Part shown: in pieces, positions 22,701 to 37,412 of the stretch
How the letters are laid out: every line of letters begins with the position of its first letter
Numbering within the stretch: position 1 is the stretch's first letter
From: Torymus aiolomorphi
Taxonomy: Eukaryota > Arthropoda > Insecta > Hymenoptera > Torymidae
NCBI GenBank assembly: GCA_036365515.1
Contig: CM070875.1
Span: forward strand, 6,731,001 to 6,795,000
Length of the DNA: 64,000 nt
Direction: 5' to 3'
Translations under genes and position numbers: made by a program
Notes under the pieces: model-generated
Told to the model about the DNA's origin: nothing
Databases searched by the model: none
What the model saw: the letters and a program-made list of their open reading frames with translations, nothing else

Positions 22701-25583
22701 GATAGGTGCGTTTTCGCTGAATTTAAAATTTTTCTCTGGAGATGATTTCGATGATAATTGTATTAATGTAATTGTGTTTGATTAGGTTGGAGCTGGAATT
22801 GGGAATCAAAAAACCGCCAATTACAGAACCACCGCCTGTCGTGAATTATCATCCTCCTGGCTTCATTCCCAACGTCCCGGCGTTTCCAAATCCACCACCG
22901 CCGATACCACCTGGACCACATCATGGACACTTCATTAGGCAATCACCCACTGTTTTGCAGGTAAAATTTCTACTCATAATGTTTCTGTACGTTAGTGCAG
23001 ATTGTTGATTTATCACATATGAGAAAAAAACCAATTGCATGTTTGTGTGTTAGGAGTACTCCGATTACATTTTAGTAAAACTTAAATTTCTTTTAAAAAT
23101 CGATCACGATAACCGCCGTATCTCCATCATATTTTATACAAAAGCCTTCAGACCTATAAATAACAACAGTAGCAGTCCAGACCAAACGTAAACTGCAGCT
23201 GTAGGTCGAGGCCACAGTTTTCTTTCTCTCTTTTACCATGAAAGTTTTTCTAATCAGACTACTCCTACGATCCCCCAGCCCCGATCCGTTCCCGCAACCG
23301 TCCCCGTTCTCAAAGGTACGAAAACATCGACATTGCAGGTTGGCAACGTTCTGCAAGTGGTGCCGAGCGACTTCCCAGTGCGACCGGAGCCACCACCGCC
23401 ACCACCCACACCCACCACCCAGATAGTCCGTATAGGCAACGTGCTGCAAGTCGTGCCGACGACGGTGGTCGACTGGACTCCACCACCCCAGCAAGCACCG
23501 CTGCCGACGGTTACAGCCGTTGCGGGCCCGCCGAGGTATGCCACCCCAGTGCCTCCGCCTGTCGTTGTGGCTGCAGCGAGCTCGTCACCAGCGCTCGGTA
23601 CATCGCCTCTGGCTCCGATGCCCGTCATGTCGCTGCCACCGCCAGTTAAGCCGGTACTGCCGCCGACGTCGTTACCACCGCCTGTCAATCTGGTACTGCC
23701 ACCGACGTCGTTGCCACCGCCGGCGATTGTGACGAGTCCTGCAGTGGCGTTGCCTGCGCCCAAACCACCTCCACCAGGTGAAAATTATATATATATATAT
23801 TTTTTTTTAATTGTTATCAAGCTTGTGAGTTGGTTTTAAACGCAAAATTGAATGAAAAACAGACCCGGCAAAGGTTTGATTTGAAAAAATACCACATTCT
23901 TTTGAAGTTTTAATTTATAAACGGTGATTTTATCGTTAAGCAATATAATAACAGTATGATGTATGTTATAAGAATATTTATTTTATGATTACAGTGTCTT
24001 CAAAATATTTAGTGTATTGTTTTTAACGTTTTTCTTATAAGATCTATGAAAGATAACAAAAATTATTCTAATGCCCATAACAATAATCATTTATTTTTAT
24101 AATTTTATTCTGTACATGTATTTTATCGATATGCTAAAATTTTCACAGAACCAGTTGCTCATCCAACCTACAACTATGATGCGATCTTAGAAGCACGACG
24201 AGTGGAGAAGGAACAGCGCAAAAGCATACGCGATGCAAAGCGCAAGGAGAAGGAGCGCCGACGCTTCGAACGCGCGAAGCGACGTGCCGAGAAGATCCTG
24301 GGCAAGAGCAAGGTCAGTCCAGGAGCTAGTCCCCTTGGCCAGTCAACCCTCGCGAATATAGCCAAAGACAGCCTTTTTGGCGAGATGGCTGAGATTCATG
24401 GGGAAGACGACTCCCAAGACTCGAAGTGTATGGTAGCAAACATAGGAGAAGAAATGGAGGAGGCCATACCGTCAACCTCGGCAGCTCAATATGCGGAGGA
24501 AGAGGAAGAGGAAGAGGCCGAAGAGGAGGAAGAGGAGGAGGAGGAACCAGAGCCAGAGCCGGAGCCAGAGGAAGAGGAGGAAGAGCAGGCAGAGGAAGAG
24601 CCGGAAGAGGAAAATGAGGAGGAAATTAGGGAGACAACATTCATGAAACAAGAAGATATTGCTATCACTATCATCCCACCGCCACCTGCTAAGGGCATCT
24701 TGATTCTGCCAGGTTTTGGGTTAGTATATGTGTTTTGTAGTTTTATTTAATATTTTAGTTACAAATTTTATAATACTAATTAATTTATTGTCATGTAAAT
24801 TCAGAAATCTCTCCATGACCAATGGATTACTGAACGACACGAGCGAGTTGATTGACGAAAAAGATGTTAGCGGTACAGAAAAAGAGGATGCGCTGAAAAT
24901 TACTACCTCGGTTACCTTGAAAATATTCGAGAGAATGAGAATGAAGAAGTCGGTACAATTCGCCGACGGTGTCAAGCCTGGTGAGGGAACAAGTCCGAGT
25001 GGCGGCGAGGGTGACATGCCGTCCCCTCCGCCTCCAACGTCGAATGTTCCTAAAGATGACTTGTCACTAGATGTGTCCAACAAGTTGCGCGGCAGAAAGA
25101 CTCGCAAGAAGCAGAAGCGTGCGAAACCACCAAAGACAAAGAAGAAAGTCAAGGTACAGGTAAAAGGATTACAATTTTTCATAGATAATTCCTTTGTAAA
25201 TTCAATTAATAATCATTGTAAACGTTTAACAGGTGAAAATCATCAAACTGAAAAAACCTAAGACCACATCCGCACCAACGGAAGTCGAGGACTCGGACGA
25301 GTTGGGCGACCGTTCGCCTCCGCCTCCACCTCCAGGCTCACCGCCACCTCCTCACCTTTGGCCGAGCTATCTCCAAATCCATGCTCCCAACGCTGTGAGC
25401 AGCGCTGCGCGATCTATGGCCACTGCGATGGCGACAATAGCACAGCCGTCTACGTCAGCTGCGACCGCTGTTGTCGCCGGTGCCTCGACCTCGAGTGTCC
25501 TCCAGGCACCGCCGACACCCCTACCGCTCCTCGTGCCACCACCGCCTCTCAACTACTCCATACAGCCCTGCAGCAAGGCTTAG
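10744..25583 (+). CDS. Giant Arg/Ser-, Lys- and Glu-rich nuclear protein (SRRM-like composition, family not identified)
   Basis: I join 19 coding exons: 10744-10750, 13164-13451, 13547-13615, 13705-13831, 14030-15139, 15699-15968, 16165-16547, 16629-17617, 18016-19591, 19667-20175, 20251-21076, 21159-21312, 21391-21564, 21650-22705, 22786-22960, 23258-23777, 24149-24719, 24805-25159 and 25233-25583. All are GT-AG, total 9510 nt, about 3169 aa, frame kept at every junction. The protein begins MQDASEITELIPLPK. Long stretches are RS/RD/KE repeats typical of splicing-related or nuclear-speckle proteins. Ordered islands include RSWKDFRRYGFFIDDVGYIRR, DFDEYFEQMLMISEGRPFRYP, RWDVENQPEEFDNNGMPVMW, YNYDAILEARRVEKEQRKS and KKSVQFADGVKPGEGTSPSGGE. 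Other segments are a six-residue VRKEPA repeat (about 923-992), basic RS tracts (about 1156-1285), KLSP repeats (about 2193-2292), two copies of GNVLQVVP in a Pro-rich exon, and a Glu-rich tract (about 2860-2908). A nuclear RNA-processing role is inferred from composition only. Confidence 0.85.
10990..11350. mobile_element. TA-flanked MITE in intron 1 of the large gene
   Basis: Perfect 14-bp terminal inverted repeats TACACTGTAAAAAA (10990-11003, complement at 11337-11350). Counting the outer TA as target duplication gives CACTGTAAAAAA ends. The interior is a series of mutually complementary words based on ACTTTGAAAGTAG / CTACTTTCAATGTAG. No reading frame. Fits a Tc1/mariner-type non-autonomous element. 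Confidence 0.75.
11754..12358 (-). pseudogene. Degraded LINE ORF1-like coiled-coil fragment
   Basis: Minus-strand frame 12358-12080 encodes MERKTEELAEENRSLKESME followed by a Leu/Glu/Arg heptad pattern, then RKRTLVLKKGRNWG. A coiled coil followed by an 'R..R.(N/L)(I/V)V.(K/R)G' strand is the layout of ORF1p in several insect LINE clades. Downstream (12080-11754) the Lys/Glu/Arg-rich coding bias continues across stops and frameshifts, so the copy is decayed. It sits antisense in intron 1 of the large gene. Element class is inferred; no reverse transcriptase portion is seen. Confidence 0.45.
12384..13163 (+). other. Remainder of intron 1
   Basis: AT-rich intron sequence ending in the acceptor TTTTATAG at 13156-13163. 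An 82-codon frame at 12593-12841 has no recognisable domain. Confidence 0.5.
17142..17349 (+). repeat. Coding 18-bp minisatellite (VRKEPA hexapeptide repeats)
   Basis: Within exon 8 of the large gene. About twelve degenerate six-residue units of the form (V/A)(R/H)KE(P/S)(A/V) encoded by GTTCGTAAGGAGCCAGCG-like units. The period is a multiple of three, so copy changes keep frame. Confidence 0.85.
17694..17890. mobile_element. GGGTCTGAAG-family MITE, copy 1 (5'-truncated)
   Basis: Intronic copy ending ATTTCGTTGCACTCTGCGAT...GCAAACTTCAGGCCCAT. The interior (TGATTAAA, AACAATGGAAATTTTATCTAAA, ATAAACTTGAAGTAAAATGAA) matches the copies at 41820, 44793 and 58323. The opposite terminal repeat is missing. 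Confidence 0.7.
21746..22045 (+). repeat. Coding 18-bp minisatellite (KLSP[L/S/P]R, about 17 units)
   Basis: Within exon 14 of the large gene. Units of AGAAAACTATCACCTCTA and close variants give about 17 consecutive R-K-L-S-P-(L/S/P) repeats, directly followed by a classical RS domain. Each unit has a Ser-Pro site, so the block offers a dense array of candidate proline-directed kinase sites. Confidence 0.92.
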
Positions 25584-28103
25584 GTTTTCTTTCCACTACA
25601 CCTCGACGCTCTACACAGCGTAAGGTTCATTAGTACCATTGCCGTAGTCGACATAAGCGCGTCTACGACCCGAACACGCACGGCTGCAGAACGTGTCATA
25701 GGATATATATTTAAGAGAGGCGTCGCGTACAACGGTGGAAAGACTTGCATAATTGAGGTCATGTAATAGCAACTGCTTTGATTTTGGAAGTTTTGGCGAT
25801 TCAAAGAAAGCCAATGTCCATTGGGTTTTTGGGATTGAATAACTGTCATTCACTTTTTAACTTATAATATATAATAGTCAAATTTTTACAGTACGAGGAA
25901 CGTCAATACATACTTTTTATATAGTATGTAGTCGTTGGTAATAACGTAAAATTAGTATAAAAGTTTCGAGTTTTATTACAAAAAAAAATACTAAATCTGT
26001 ACATTCATCAAAAGGTTATCTTAAAGTGAAAAAATAGCGTTTTATTACGTTAGTTACATTGGTTGATTTATTTTATGAAAATGATATTGATTTATTCATT
26101 GTCTTGATGCATTATATATATATATATATTTTTTAAAATTTTTTTTTAACAAACAACCAATAATTAGAAAAAAATTTGTTATAAATTTCTATGCTTTTTT
26201 AACAGGTTCGTTACTAACAATGTATAAGGTTTTTCTACTCCCCCTTCCTACGCAATAAACTTGTTAATGATAATGTGTACATCAATGTCAATATGAAATA
26301 TTATTTTAAATCTTGGGATCAGTATTCCGTTGAATAAAATATATCTTAAAATCCTACAGAATGAGAAAATCATGATTTAAAAAAGTTTTATTTAACTGTC
26401 GAACCGTTCGATATGATAAAGTACGGAAAAACGCATAAGCGGCATGAGTCGTATTTGACTCATACCAGCCCAGCGGAAAAAAATTCATAAGTCGTATTTG
26501 ACTCATGCCGTAGCGAACCTGTTAAGAGTCTTTCCTTGTAAGTATGTACGTGCATGAACTGCCTTACAGTGGAATATAGTCATTTCTTTGTACAATGTAA
26601 ATTTTTCTCCATTTTCATGACAAAAATGGTCTATATTTCGTTGTAAAATAAAACTAGCGTCTCGTATTAATTATGGTACGATCGTTTTGGGTTTTCCTTT
26701 AGGCTGGATTCATAATACGCAGTTAGGATTTTATTGCGTTTCTTTGATTTTATTTTGAATTTCGTTTTCTTCGTGTGTTCATCGTTAATTCGCCGAGAAA
26801 GACAGAGAAGAAATTACGAGTCGTACTGGTCTTTGTATGATTCGTATAATATATACGAGTGATTTTTTGTACATAGACATCCTTTTATAGAGCGAGAATA
26901 TAGTATTATTCCAAAGCGAATTATTAATAGAAGCATTCAGAAAGATAAATAAACAAAAGAAGTCAAAGGATTGTACAAAATTACTTATTGACTGCGGACA
27001 GACAAGCGAATTTTTCACGACGATGTGTCGAGGAAAAGTCCCTCATTCGACTGCCTCTTATATTTAATGCTTAGGGACATACCTTGTATTTCGTTTTCTC
27101 GCCATTGTTAATTCTTTCGCGGTAATGCGCTATTATGCTAGGTGAATTTCTTAAGGAAATGTAACTGCTTTATAACGATAGCGAACGGAACAGCGTTATT
27201 TTTATGCGGAATATAAAAAATAAAATATGTAAATATAGAAGAAAAAAATAAAGTCGGCATGGACTTTTCGTTTATAAATACTTGGAAACATTTTCAAATT
27301 ATTATTCTCCCTATCCTGCGAGCTGGGGGCCTTGGTAAATTTTCAACAAAAAAATGCTGCTTTAATAAAATAAAATTATAAATACGTAAATACATATGCA
27401 GAGTTTCAGCGAGTGTGACAAGAACGTAGACGAAAATTATCATTTAGTTCCTCTTGTAAATAATAAGTAATAATAAATAATTTAATAATAAATAGCGTTT
27501 TTGATGAAATTCCATATAATAATTTTACATTCCTTTCACTAGTCTGAGAAAACCTCTTTATTTTCCATCATCGCACGAAATTTTCGCAATGCAATCGATA
27601 ATGCAATTATTTTCAATCGCCATTATAAGTTATTCCAAAATTAATAAATCCTGCAATTCACGTCCTTCCTATCATTTTTACTGTGACCTTTTGAATAACG
27701 GGCGGGTCAATGCGCTGCGTACACGCTCCGAAAACCCCTCCCACACATGCGTGGACATCGCGAGCTTTCAGTACAATACCTAACGGTAAAGCGCAAAAAC
27801 TCATTTCTCATCAACGAGCTACCACATCGATTCCCTTCGACCGTAGAAAAAATCATATACCAATACACAGAATCCCTACACCTTGCGCCTGCATAAAAGT
27901 TGGACATTCTACATAATTATTATACAGTTCAACGCAAACACTCGAGCAATATCACAATCATCATTCGCCCCCACGAGGGCTGCAGACACTTATTGTTATC
28001 TCGCGCGGAGATAACAGCCGCAGCTATACTTATACCAGCTCGTTGTACAATCGATAAATACCGAGAGGCCCTGCTGTTGCGTTTACTACAGATGTGAGAG
28101 AGG
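25584..28103 (+). other. 3' untranslated region of the large gene and intergenic spacer
   Basis: No credible protein gene. Several AATAAA-type signals occur (for example about 26334 and 27246), so the large gene may have a long 3' UTR. A pair of near-palindromic GTCGTATTTGACTCAT words lies at about 26445-26510. From about 27590 the sequence becomes more GC-rich towards the oxidase start, where its promoter should lie. Confidence 0.5.
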
Positions 28104-30353
28104 ATGAAGATCGCGGTGTTGGGCGGAGGCTGCGTCGGCCTGACGACGGCTCTGCAGCTGCAGGATGAGTTGCGCAACGCGGCGAGCCTCGACGTCATCG
28201 CCGCCGATTTTGAGGGCATTACGAGCTACGTCGCAGCGGGAATTTTCCGGGTGAGCTCGGCATTCTCCGCGCCAAGCGAGCACCTCACGAGGTTTGAATT
28301 TTCTTTGTCTGCGTTTTGGGAAAAGGGGACATTGTGTAAAGATAGTTGAAGTATATTGTTGTGATAAGTCGTGGTTTAAAAATAACGTTGTTTGCCAACT
28401 GTGAGATTATTATGCTTTTATACTTGTGGTATATTAGCTGTGGAAAACTTTTATTCACTCGACGTGATAAAGTTATTAATATAATTTACATAAGACAAAA
28501 GGCTGTGTGCTGTTTTGATTTTTAATACTTTTTTTTTTAAATAAGATCGGATAAATTCAAAATTAATTAATTATACACGGTTTTTTGCGGTAAATGCGAA
28601 TTTAATTTCAGGGAAAATTATGGTCACAGTTAAAAGTTCATTCACTTTCATTTTAACAATCTGTTTAGATTTATATCAATATACCTAAGATAGCATTGAT
28701 GTTTATCAAAATCAACTATAGGATTTTACACTTTGTGCTTCAATAAAATATCGTGTACCTAATAAAAAAATTTGTAATAACGAATAGCATGATTATTATT
28801 TTAGAAAATGGATAACCGATGCGTACAACTTTTACGAAGCAATCAGTCGGACGGCAGAGGGTCCAGACGCCGGTATCACCAGCATTTCTGGATATATTTT
28901 TTCAAATATCTCCCCAGAACTTGTTAAGGTTTTCATCTAAAATCTATAGTATTATATTGTCCCTTATAGCGTTCGAATAGATATTTATATATCTATGTAC
29001 TTATGTCTGTAGAATGAATTGATGGAAGGTCTAGTTCCACTTTATCGACGAGCCACTCAGAGTGAATTGGAATTAGTTGGCGGTAATTGGAAATACGGAT
29101 CTTTTATGTCAACGTTGTTGACTCAGCCGAATCAATATTTACCGTGGGCAAGAAATAAGTACGAAAGAATACAAAATTTTCTTGAATATTTAAGTTTCTC
29201 TATAAGAAAATTAAATTTGTGTTTTATATAGAATAGTTCAAAATGGTGGAGTGTTAGAACAAAAACAAGTAAACTCTCTGAACGAACTTGCCAAGGACTA
29301 TGATATCATCGTAAATTGCACAGGACTCGGCTCAAAAACACTTTGTAAAGACCGAAAGATGGTTCCCATTAAAGGTCAAGTTCTAAAGGTAAGAATATCT
29401 TCAACAGTCCTCTCATATTTTTACCAAATAAATGAAAATACGTAATTTTAGCAATCAACTTTTCTTTAGAATAAAATTAAATATTATTTTTCGACGAGAA
29501 AACTCTTCCATTACTTAAAAAAATTAATTAATTCTTATCACAATAGGTACGAGCACCATGGTTAAAGACATTCTTCTACGGCGAAGTTAACACTTACATA
29601 ATTCCCGGCACCGATGGCCTAACAACTTTAGGAGGTTGTCGAGACTTCGAGAATTCTGATCTTACCGTCTGCCCTTATCAATCAGCTGCGATTCGGAATC
29701 GCTGCGAAAAGCTCATTCCGTCGTTGAAAAAGGCGGAACTCGTCGCAAATAAAGCAGGTCTCAGACCGCACAGAGAAGGAGGTGTTAGAGTTGAGATCGA
29801 ACATCTCAATGGTCTGCATAATGCAGTGGTGAGTTGGAAAATAATTACATTTATATCGTAGCTCCAGTATGATAGTGTTGCGATTCAAACCTTTCCGAAA
29901 AATGTTTTACCAAAGAAAATTCTATGAAAGTCAAGATATATTTAGCAGTTCAAGGAGACCTAGGAATAAATTACTTACTCATACGTTTACTAAAAACTAT
30001 TTTAAATAGCAAATACTACGTCTAATTTTTATAATCAACTTCAATCACTACTACATTATAATTTATATAAAGAATTTGTCTATATTCTACATAAAAACAA
30101 ATATTAGTTTTAGTCCAAGCATTAAAAGTTTGTGAATTGCTAAAGTATCATACTGATAGCACAATACCACATTTTTTGAGGTATATAAAATAATCACTTT
30201 AATCATTTCTTTGTTTTTTTCTTTTCTTTTTTTATAAAAAAGGTTATTCACAATTATGGACATGGAGGTTACGGTATATGTACAGCACCTGGCACTTCGA
30301 AATATGCTGTTGAATTGGCTAAAGACGCTCACAGATCATCAGCAAAATTATGA
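28104..30353 (+). CDS. D-aspartate oxidase / D-amino-acid oxidase family flavoenzyme
   Basis: An FAD-dependent oxidase that deaminates D-amino acids to 2-oxo acids with release of H2O2, normally in peroxisomes. Six exons: 28104-28291, 28805-28928, 29013-29158, 29232-29388, 29547-29828 and 30243-30353. Total 1008 nt, 335 aa, the usual family length. The N-terminal dinucleotide-binding motif is VLGGGCVGLTTALQL, followed by an AAGIFR segment. DIIVNCTGLG, GQVLKV, TLGGCRDFENSD, the substrate-binding GLRPHREGGVRVE and the C-terminal IHNYGHGGYG are all hallmarks. The C-terminus is ...SSAKL, an accepted type-1 peroxisomal targeting signal (AKL). I cannot decide between D-Asp and neutral D-amino acid preference from sequence. 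A poly(A) signal AATAAA is at 30480-30485. The next gene, MOF, is convergent. Confidence 0.92.
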
Positions 30354-30906
30354 GTGCAGTATTTTCTCACAGATTTTGTTTTCAAGTTTTATTTACAAGT
30401 TCTAAACTAATTTTGTATTAAGACACTAACGTTTAACTTAAAGTATAAATTACAAAATTTACAGTTCCAAAATATAAGTAATAAATCGATTATTTTCACA
30501 CAAAGTAAAATGGAAAACGAATTATTTGTTCATCAAAATTCACTTTATTTGTTTTTTAACTCAAAAAAAGAGAAATCACTAATAATGCGTTTAATACTGC
30601 TTAACGTTAATTTCTTAAGTTTCTTTCTCTCGATTTTTTACGTGCACGGCACAATTTTGTCTTTTTCACATAAAGTCACCTTAAATTATGTCTCACTTTT
30701 TTTTTCTTACGTTATGACTTATCTGCAAGCAACACCAGCACGATGCATTAAATGTCCAAAGGTAGTATTTGTACTAATACTAAAAATCTTAGAGTAGCAA
30801 AGGCTTACATCTTCATTTTAAACATACAGCTTGTGCTAGGAATGATCGCATCGATATTGGATAATTAAGATATTCATTCCAGTTGAAACGGTTGAATTTT
30901 GGAAGT
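30354..30906. other. Convergent 3' region between the oxidase and MOF genes
   Basis: The 3' UTRs of two convergent genes. A 95-codon hydrophobic frame at 30510-30797 looks like chance reading of AT-rich UTR. Confidence 0.55.
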
Positions 30907-34152
<3,246 letters not shown>

Positions 34153-34285
34153 GACTGCGCGCGCGCGAACCGAGGATGATGCAAAACGCTGCGAGCTCGC
34201 GTGGCGGCGGCGGCGGCGCAGGGACGCTGCTGCTCCGTGTGCGCCGATATATGTATATTATAGGTATATGTATAGGTAAGTATTA
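34153..34285 (-). promoter_or_regulatory. GC-rich mof upstream region
   Basis: A short GC-rich segment with GGCGGCGGCGG runs directly upstream of the mof start codon. It ends where a transposable element begins, so the core promoter or 5' UTR is likely here. Position-based inference. Confidence 0.4.
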
Positions 34286-35514
34286 GGGGAAGGCGGGGCA
34301 TGGCGTGTCAGGTAGGTAAGTTTGGCACCCTCATATTTTTAATATTAATGAATGCAAAAAATGTAATTTTTACATAAACCTAATTAGATATGCTTTTAGA
34401 ATTTTCCTCTATACTTTTGAGATTATAGATAATGTTTAACATTTAATTTAATAAGATTGAAAATCGGTGCTTAGAAACAAGGTTGACTTCATTTTTAAGT
34501 CGCTTGGAGCAACGAGAAAATGATTTTTTTTCTAAATGAGACCAAACCTATTTGATAGTTTTAATTTTTATCTTTCAAGCCCTGTTTTTGTTTTTTTCAG
34601 AAAATCTTTATAAATAATATAATTAAAAAATGAAAATGGTATTAAAATGGGGCATGACATGGCACCCTGGCGGGGCACGCGTGGCACACTCGGGCGTATC
34701 AGTGCGCCGCGGCGGCCGCCGAGCGAAGTGATGTAACCTACAAACCAAAAATGGAGCAAGATGGGTTAACAACTACGCAGTGCAATAATTTAGTTTTAAG
34801 TAGTTTTTAGTTTCAATTATTACATTAATAAGTAAATAACGATTATTTCGACTGCGTATTAAGTTATAGAGTAGAAAAAACAATGGTAAGGAAGGAATCA
34901 ATTGTAGATACTCAAACTGCCTTTTTCAATGGTCAGGTAGTTCAAATATGCTACATAGATGAAAATGGTGCGAAATCTTTAAATTTAAACTTATTGTAAT
35001 AATAATGATAATTTGTTAATCAAACAAAAGTATTATGTTGTGATCATATTTTATAAGAAGGAATTTATAATATAAAATCATTTATTAAAATGTAATAATT
35101 TATTTTAAAATAAAAATTGTTATGTTCCTTAATAAAAATAAAATTTTAAATTTTCAATAGACTGATTAATTATTTGATTTTTGAAAATTTTATTATGGCA
35201 TAATTTTTAAAGTATTAATTACTGGAAAAAAGAATTGAAAAATACCTATAGTAAAATATTAAATTTGACCGTGCCATGCGTGCCCCGTCGGGTGCCACAA
35301 TCCACCCGCCGGTGGGGCACGTAGAGCATTTTTTTCAGAATTTCTTTTCTGTATTTTATCAATAATTAAAAGAAAATGAAAAAAAAGTTAATAGTTTATT
35401 TTATTTTATTTTTTTCTGATCTAATTATTCCGTTTTTGTACATTTTGAAATAATACACGGTTTAGTTGTTATTTTTAATCAAAGTTAGGGTGTCACACGT
35501 GCCCCGCCCTTCCC
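34286..35514. mobile_element. 1.23-kb TA-flanked non-autonomous element with G-rich terminal repeats
   Basis: The left end is GGGGAAGGCGGGGCATGGCG after TA (34284-34285). The right end is CACACGTGCCCCGCCCTTCCC before TA (35515-35516). Subterminal copies of the same GGGGCA...GTGGCAC words occur at about 34651-34692 and 35273-35326. The AT-rich centre has only short frames (about 40 codons from 34884), so no transposase is encoded. Confidence 0.75.
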
Positions 35515-35654
35515 TATATACAGCAGCGTGGAGGTGGAGTCGACACGAGATACGAACAAACTGCGTGTACCGGCGTTGAGCGAAATTGCGCGACAGCGCC
35601 GGTATAAGTCGCTCCGCTATAGCAATGTCGGTTCAAAAGAGAGGCATATATACC

Positions 35655-35797
35655 CCCCTTCTACAATCTCACGCAACAACTGTGCTGCACGCAAAAATTA
35701 CTAGATTTCGCTGTATCAACCAATCACATTTGAAGTTATAGCAAGATCTAGTAATTTTTGCGTGCAGTACAGTTTTTGCGTGAGGTTGTAGAAGGGG
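35655..35797. mobile_element. Foldback MITE, about 143 bp
   Basis: Left arm CCCCTTCTACAATCTCACGC..., right arm its near-complement ending GCGTGAGGTTGTAGAAGGGG, with inner arms GCACGCAAAAATTACTAGAT / ATCTAGTAATTTTTGCGTGC. The loop is about 35 bases. No coding. Confidence 0.85.
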
Positions 35798-36471
35798 CAA
35801 TAGAGATAATGGTGAATTGATCACGTGCGATGTTGCCGGCTTTTCCCGCCCGTTTTACTCGGTTGCGCAATTGAAGGCGTGATATGGGGACGTGGGGAGG
35901 CCCGCGCTGGTGTAGAACGCTTTATATGGTGGTTTTATAACTTCCACTGCTATATGCGTATTCGGGGAAACCTGTTGCAAATATTTAAAATTTCAATTGA
36001 TGCTAAAAATAAATAATGAAGATTTTTTAAATGTATTTTAATAAAAATATAATGAATCTTATCATCAGTTATGTATACCGAAATCTTCTTTGATGTTTTA
36101 ATTATGTTACTTAATTTAAATGAATATCATTATTAATGGATATTAGAGACTGTCCACATAGTGGGCTTTGAGCTTTGGGCTTTGGGCAATGTGTAAAAAA
36201 ATCGTTGTCGGTTATCTTATAAATTCACAATCCGTGGTCAATTATAAGGTTATATCAGTATTCTGTCCCTCTATAAAAAATGCATCCTTGGCATGGTCAA
36301 CGCCATGTTGCGACGCCATGTTGATTTTTTCTCGAATATCTCGAATATCTCGAAATCTCGAATTTTTTGGCGCATGCGCAAATGCCCTATAGGGACTTAG
36401 GGAGTCTCTACGACCGTGCAGCGCGCGTGTCACGTGTGTGCGCTCGCCGTGTATAAGGTATACCTATATAT

Positions 36472-36561
36472 AGGAGAGCGCTATATATAGGTATACCTTA
36501 CAGGAGAGCGCTATATATAGGTATACCTTACAGGAGAGCACTATATATAGGTATACCTTAT
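36472..36561. repeat. 30-bp tandem repeat, three units
   Basis: Units AGGAGAGCGCTATATATAGG...TACCTTAC start at 36472, 36502 and 36532. The block is embedded in a larger inverted repeat: GTATAAGGTATACCTATATA lies to the left and TATATAGGTATACCTTATAC to the right. Confidence 0.88.
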
Positions 36562-36740
36562 ACACGGGAGGGCATATGCACGCGCAAAGTTATAGAGACA
36601 CCCTTAGAGTTATGGTGGAATGGTATAGAGATAGCGCATGTGTTGTGAGCGGGAAAATATGATATATATTAATTGATAGAAATTGATAATCAATTGATAA
36701 ATCGATGAAAAATTTGTATTTAAAATAGTATATTACATAC

Positions 36741-36847
36741 CTAGGCCAGTAAAATAAGAAATGTCTCAGATCACACGTAATTGTCGGCCGAGGCGAAGCC
36801 GAGGATGACAAACATGTGATCTGAGGCTTTCTTTTTTATTGGCCAAG
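36741..36847. mobile_element. Foldback MITE, about 107 bp
   Basis: Complementary arms CTAGGCCAGTAAAATAAGAAA / TTTCTTTTTTATTGGCCAAG and CTCAGATCACA / TGTGATCTGAG, with a core GAGGCGAAGCCGAGG. A second GC-rich hairpin follows at about 36860-36948 (GCCGGAAAGCG / CGCTTTCCGGC). Confidence 0.7.
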
Positions 36848-37287
36848 GTGTGTATACTATTTTTCTGCTCGACGGTGCCGGAAAGCGGCAACTTCGTTTC
36901 GCGCAGCGGCCGGGAAGTTAGCGCTTTCCGGCCGGAGGGCAGAAAAAAAAATTTATTCATTACTCGATCAAAAAAGTAATATTGGTAAATTTTGAATTAA
37001 TTTTCTACGTTATATTTGTACATATATATTTTTTATATAGGGAATGTTTTTTTTTTTAAATGGTTTTAGAGGAACTTTTATAGATAAATAGAGTTATGTT
37101 TATATTAACTTTTATTTTATTGTTTTTAGTAGAAATGTAAATTTATATCTATTTTGATTCCCCTTAGAGGAAGCTTTGCAACAAAAATTGACAAATTTTG
37201 TCGGTGACAAAAATTTTCGAGAAAAAAATGTTCAAAAAGATAGTTTTAGGCGATAATGTTGAAATTTGTCAATTTTGAGAAAATTTT

Positions 37288-37378
37288 GTGTGTGTGTGTG
37301 TGTGTGTGTGTGCGCGTGCGCGCCTGCGTGCGTGCGTGCGTGCGTGCGTGCATGCGTGTGTGTGTGTGGGTGTGTGAG

Positions 37379-37410
<32 letters not shown>
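37288..37410. repeat. (GT)n/(GCGT)n microsatellite
   Basis: Compound GT, GCGT and GTGTGTGA tract. Cys/Val or His/Thr peptides read through it are not genes. Confidence 0.9.

Positions 37411-37412
<2 letters not shown>

Noticed and set aside
23254..23763. 169-codon Gly/Thr-rich minus-strand frame
   Set aside because: Antisense of the proline-rich exon 16, which is supported by frame-preserving splice sites.
30510..30797. 95-codon hydrophobic frame with possible signal peptide
   Set aside because: It lies in the 3' UTR space between two convergent genes and looks like chance translation of T-rich DNA.
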